This document shows, in pieces, positions 61,166 to 64,000 of a stretch of DNA of 64,000 nt (position 1 is its first letter; the number at the start of each line of letters is the position of its first letter). Source of the stretch: Lentzea guizhouensis (lineage in GTDB: Bacteria; Actinomycetota; Actinomycetes; Mycobacteriales; Pseudonocardiaceae). The translations under genes and the position numbers were made by a program. The notes below the pieces were generated by a model. The model was not told the origin of the DNA. It worked only from the letters and a program-made list of their open reading frames with translations, and did not search any database. The stretch covers positions 9,672,001 through 9,736,000 of the forward strand of contig NZ_CP016793.1 in the NCBI RefSeq assembly GCF_001701025.1. Direction: 5' to 3'.

Positions 61166-61212
61166 GGGCGGTCCGCCGCGGGGTGGTGATTCCCCGCACA
61201 GGCAGACCGCCC
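61166..61212. terminator. Bidirectional terminator between decarboxylase and MarR genes
   Basis: The outer stem GGGCGGTC (61166-61173) pairs with GACCGCCC (61205-61212), and the inner stem GCGGGG / CCCCGC (61178-61183 and 61192-61197). A second imperfect stem-loop (GACCT near 61220 to AGGTC near 61258) follows. Both serve convergent genes. Confidence 0.75.
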
Positions 61213-61275
61213 TCGCGCGTGACCTGGGCCTGGGAGCGGTGACTCCCCCGGCCTCAGGTCTCGCGGACGTCCGGG

Positions 61276-61851
61276 TCAGCCGTGCTTGGCGCGCCGGCCG
61301 GAGCGGCGCGGTGGCAACGGCGTGTCGCCCCGCAGGTCGAGGCGCCGCTGCTCGCCGTTGGCCTCGAGGTGCGTGACCATGCGGCGCAGCATCTCGGCCA
61401 GCGACTGGGCCTCCGACGACTCCAGCGGGTCGCTGACGAAGACCTCCTCCTCGTTGAACTTGGGGAAGAGGTCGGCCATCAGTTCTTCACCCTCAGGGGT
61501 GAGACGCAGGACCGCGAGGCGCCCGTCGGTCGGGTGGCCCATGCGCTCCAGCAGGCCTCGTGACTGCAGCGTCTTGGCGACGCCGGTCAGGGTGCCCTTG
61601 GAGATGCCGGCCTCCTCGGCGACGTAGCGCGTCTCCATCTCGCCCCAGATCCACACGACCCAGAGCACGACGAAGCCGGTCCAGGTCAGATCGCTGGTGC
61701 GCAGCACCGAGTTCTCGAGGTGCTGGCGGATCGCGGTGGCGGCGCGGTGGATGTTCGACACCGCCGCCATCTGCTCGCGATGGAGCGGCACCGCACCGAG
61801 TTTGGCCTGGACGGCCTTCTCGGTCTCGGCAATCGTGTGGTGACCAGACAA
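61276..61851 (-). CDS. MarR-family transcriptional regulator
   Basis: A 191-residue winged-helix regulator. The DNA-binding part is DLTWTGFVVLWVVWIWGEME then VAEEAGISKGTLTGVAKTLQ, SRGLLERMGHPTDGRLAVLR LTPEGEEL. The C-terminal tail is basic (PPRRSGRRAKHG). The likely start is TTG 61851 behind GGGAGA; GTG 61893 is open too. Divergent from the glutamine-synthetase-like gene and convergent with the decarboxylase gene; either may be its target. Confidence 0.88.
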   Translation of the reverse strand: MSGHHTIAETEKAVQAKLGAVPLHREQMAAVSNIHRAATAIRQHLENSVLRTSDLTWTGFVVLWVVWIWGEMETRYVAEEAGISKGTLTGVAKTLQSRGLLERMGHPTDGRLAVLRLTPEGEELMADLFPKFNEEEVFVSDPLESSEAQSLAEMLRRMVTHLEANGEQRRLDLRGDTPLPPRRSGRRAKHG

Positions 61852-62164
61852 CTCAAAGTCTCCCGTGCTCGAGCTCAGGTGTTCCCGGCACAATACTTGC
61901 GGTTCCGAACTATGTCTTCGACCTGGTGGTTTCGATCCGGTGCGAGTCTTCTAGCGCTTTGATCACGATGCCACATCGTGCATGATCTCGTGACGGTCGT
62001 CACCCGTCCAGTTACGGACTGTTGCCCCGTGGTGGACGATGAGTGTGGAGCCACCCAGCTGAGACCGATCACGGTCTTCGCTCCACGGACGGGTCGATAG
62101 CGTTTGCCCCACAACGTTATCCCCTCCGCGCCAGCGACACACTGTGCCGGAAAGGTGCTTTGAC
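61852..62164. other. Regulatory gap between marR and the glutamine-synthetase-like gene
   Basis: About 313 bases without a supported gene. GC content drops locally (61900-62030). Promoters of both divergent genes must lie here. No clear MarR palindrome was picked out by eye. Confidence 0.4.
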
Positions 62165-63514
62165 GTGGTCGGTGAACAGGTGACACGGGAACTCGCGGCG
62201 AGACTCGGCGAGGACGGCATCGACGTGGTGCGCGTCGTCTTCCCCGACCTGCTCGGCACGGATCGGGGCCGTGACGTCCTCGTCGAGCACCTACCGGCGG
62301 TGACCCAGCGCGGGCTGTCGTTCTGCCGGGCCGTGTACAGCACCACGCCGGGCGGCAAGACCACCGAGAACGGCGGGGTGCTCGACGCCGGGCTGCCCGA
62401 CGTGGTCGTGGTCCCCGACCTCGACACGCTCCTGCCCATCCCGTGGGAGCCGGGCGTGGCCTGGTGCATCGGCGACGCGGTGAGCCCCGCTGACGAAAGA
62501 CCTGTCGACGAGTCACCGCGGCAGGTGCTGCGACGGGCGCTGGAGGTGTTCGAGACCACCGGTCTCTCGCCGGTCATCGGGCCCGAGCTGGAGTACTTCC
62601 TCTGCGAGCCCGACGAAGATCGCCCGAACGGGTGGCGGCCGTACTGCGACGAGCCGGGCAACGTCTACGCGACCGGGCGCCGCGGCGACTCGGACGGTCA
62701 TCTGCTGAGAACTCTTCGAACATTGAGCTCGGCCGGCCTGCAGACCACCGGCGGGAACCACGAGTACGCCGGCGGCCAGTTCGAGATCAACCTGGTGCAC
62801 TCGCCGGCGATGGACGCGGCCGACCGGGCCTTCCGGTTCAAGACGTCGGTCAAGGAGCTCGCCCGGCGCGAGGGCAGGCTGGCGACGTTCATGGCCAAAC
62901 CGTTCAACGAGGGCGGCGGCTCCGGCTTCCACCTGCACCTGTCCTGCCACGAGAAGGACGGCCGCAACGCGTTCCAGGCCGCCGGCACCTCGCACGGCCT
63001 GTCGGACGAGGCGCGCTGGGCGATCGGCGGCATCCTCACCCACGCCCCGGCGCTGGCCGCGCTGCTCAACCCGACGGTCAACTCCTACAAGCGGTTCGGG
63101 CCGGACTCGCTCGCGCCGTGGCTGATCGACTGGGGGCTCGACAACCGCAGCGCGATGCTGCGGGTGCCGGCCGAACGCGGCGAGACCACCCGGCTGGAGC
63201 TGCGCCTCGGTGACGCGAGCGCGAACCCGTACCTGGGCATCGCGGGCCTCATCGCCGCCACCTACCTGGGCATTCGCGACCGGATCGACCCGCCGCGGCC
63301 CTCGGCGGGCTACGGCTACGACCCGTCGAAGGCCCCGACGCTGCCCGCCACGTTGCCGGACGCCCTGGCCTACCTGGAGGAGGACACGGCGATGGTCGAG
63401 GTGCTGGGCAAGGACTTCGTGCGGTCCTATGTGGACTTCAAGTGGGAGGAGGTGGCCCGGTTCCAGCGGTTCGTGACCGACTGGGAGTTCACCGAGTACG
63501 CGTACCACCTATAG
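62165..63514 (+). CDS. Glutamine synthetase-like ligase
   Basis: A 449-residue member of the GlnA superfamily, closer to the GlnA3/GlnA4-type gamma-glutamylamine ligases than to GlnA1. N-terminal beta-grasp: [20 protein letters not shown]. Active-site segments: [64 protein letters not shown] and [15 protein letters not shown]. The Tyr adenylylation motif of GlnA1 is not evident. GTG 62165 follows GGAAAGG; GTG 62144 is an alternative. It may attach glutamate to an amine. The helicase gene starts 10 bases downstream. Confidence 0.9.
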   Translation: MVGEQVTRELAARLGEDGIDVVRVVFPDLLGTDRGRDVLVEHLPAVTQRGLSFCRAVYSTTPGGKTTENGGVLDAGLPDVVVVPDLDTLLPIPWEPGVAWCIGDAVSPADERPVDESPRQVLRRALEVFETTGLSPVIGPELEYFLCEPDEDRPNGWRPYCDEPGNVYATGRRGDSDGHLLRTLRTLSSAGLQTTGGNHEYAGGQFEINLVHSPAMDAADRAFRFKTSVKELARREGRLATFMAKPFNEGGGSGFHLHLSCHEKDGRNAFQAAGTSHGLSDEARWAIGGILTHAPALAALLNPTVNSYKRFGPDSLAPWLIDWGLDNRSAMLRVPAERGETTRLELRLGDASANPYLGIAGLIAATYLGIRDRIDPPRPSAGYGYDPSKAPTLPATLPDALAYLEEDTAMVEVLGKDFVRSYVDFKWEEVARFQRFVTDWEFTEYAYHL

Positions 63515-63524
63515 TTCACCCGCG

Positions 63525-64000
63525 ATGACTGCACTCACGGACCGGCTCACCTCGATCGCCGACGAAGACGAACTGTTCGACACCTTCTCCGGGTGGGCCG
63601 CCGAGCGCGGCCTGGAGCTGTACCCCGCGCAGGAGGAGGCGGTCATCGAGCTCGTCTCGGGGGCGAACGTCATCCTGAGCACGCCCACGGGGTCGGGCAA
63701 GAGCCTGGTGGCCATCGGGGCGCACCTGGTCGCCATGGCCGGCAACCAGCGCAGCTTCTACACCGCGCCGATCAAGGCGCTGGTCTCGGAGAAGTTCTTC
63801 GCGCTGTGCGAGGTGTTCGGGCCGGAGAACGTCGGCATGATGACCGGCGACGCCTCGGTGAACGACCAGGCGCCGATCATCTGCTGCACCGCGGAGATCC
63901 TCGCGAACATCGCGCTGCGCGACGGCGTGACCGCCGACGTCGGCCAGGTCGTGATGGACGAGTTCCACTTCTACTCCGAGCCCGACCGGGGCTGGGCGTG
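63525..64000 (+). CDS. DEAD/DEAH-box helicase, 5' part (cut by window end)
   Basis: The N-terminal 158 residues of a superfamily 2 helicase (SKI2-like, DUF3516-type). Q/first segment: [15 protein letters not shown]. Walker [21 protein letters not shown]. Motif Ia: [16 protein letters not shown]. Motif II is [24 protein letters not shown]. The family includes mycobacterial helicases of about 850 residues, probably acting on RNA. The rest is beyond the window. Confidence 0.9.
   Translation, partial: MTALTDRLTSIADEDELFDTFSGWAAERGLELYPAQEEAVIELVSGANVILSTPTGSGKSLVAIGAHLVAMAGNQRSFYTAPIKALVSEKFFALCEVFGPENVGMMTGDASVNDQAPIICCTAEILANIALRDGVTADVGQVVMDEFHFYSEPDRGWA

Overview
The window is chromosomal DNA of a high-GC actinomycete. 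Gene content points to the Pseudonocardiales (Lentzea, Saccharothrix or Actinosynnema type): BldD, mIHF, DasR, a DUF397/helix-turn-helix pair, an ECF41 sigma factor, Rv1382-like and B-4DMT-like small membrane proteins, and ESX-type small proteins. Codon third positions are strongly G/C, and GTG and TTG starts and 4-base ATGA/GTGA overlaps are common. No tRNA, rRNA or CRISPR array is visible. The genus is an inference from gene content, not from a marker-gene comparison.

Layout. 1-1.4 kb: a decayed MalT/LuxR-type regulator. 1.5-14.8 kb (all leftward): the pyrimidine operon pyrR-pyrB-pyrC-(membrane protein)-carA-carB-pyrF, then mihF-gmk-rpoZ, then coaBC-metK, then a GrpB-family gene. This order matches my memory of Mycobacterium tuberculosis Rv1379-Rv1392. 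15-19.1 kb: bldD, then an accessory patch with a broken and an intact ECF41 sigma factor, an HD hydrolase and a DUF397/XRE pair. 19.2-26.3 kb (mostly leftward): nusB, efp, pepQ and the shikimate genes aroQ, aroB, aroK, aroC with a prepilin peptidase. 26.9-30.1 kb: an N-acetylglucosamine-type phosphotransferase module around dasR, with a DasR operator in the divergent promoter. 30.1-33.8 kb: a PAP2 phosphatase, an MtrAB-LpqB-like signalling set and a DUF6985-like gene. 33.8-39.7 kb (leftward): aroE, mltG, ruvX, alaS and two small membrane genes. 40.2-45.3 kb: small-enzyme genes, an iron-boxed siderophore-type acetyltransferase, a five-gene ESX-like operon and a RidA gene. 45.3-54.0 kb: rarA, a uridine-kinase-like gene, and the conserved DUF4129-DUF4350-MoxR-DUF58-SpoIIM-RDD group. 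54.0-57.3 kb: a SnoaL/TetR pair and a cobalt/nickel ECF transporter (CbiM, CbiN, fused CbiQ-CbiO). 57.5-64 kb: a Tat-exported GH95-like glycosidase, a PLP decarboxylase, a MarR regulator, a glutamine-synthetase-like ligase and the start of a DEAD/DEAH helicase.

How the parts work together. Most of the window is housekeeping: pyrimidine, SAM, CoA, GMP and chorismate synthesis, translation (alaS, efp), transcription (rpoZ, nusB) and DNA repair (rarA). Several controls can be read directly: a PyrR-binding RNA loop just before the pyrR ribosome binding site, a BldD-box-like sequence in front of bldD, a DasR site between the two PTS operons, and an iron box before the acetyltransferase. The least explained parts are the ESX-like operon, two T-free (C-rich in the transcript) islands downstream of leftward genes, and a lipoprotein whose signal peptide is encoded inside the preceding kinase gene.
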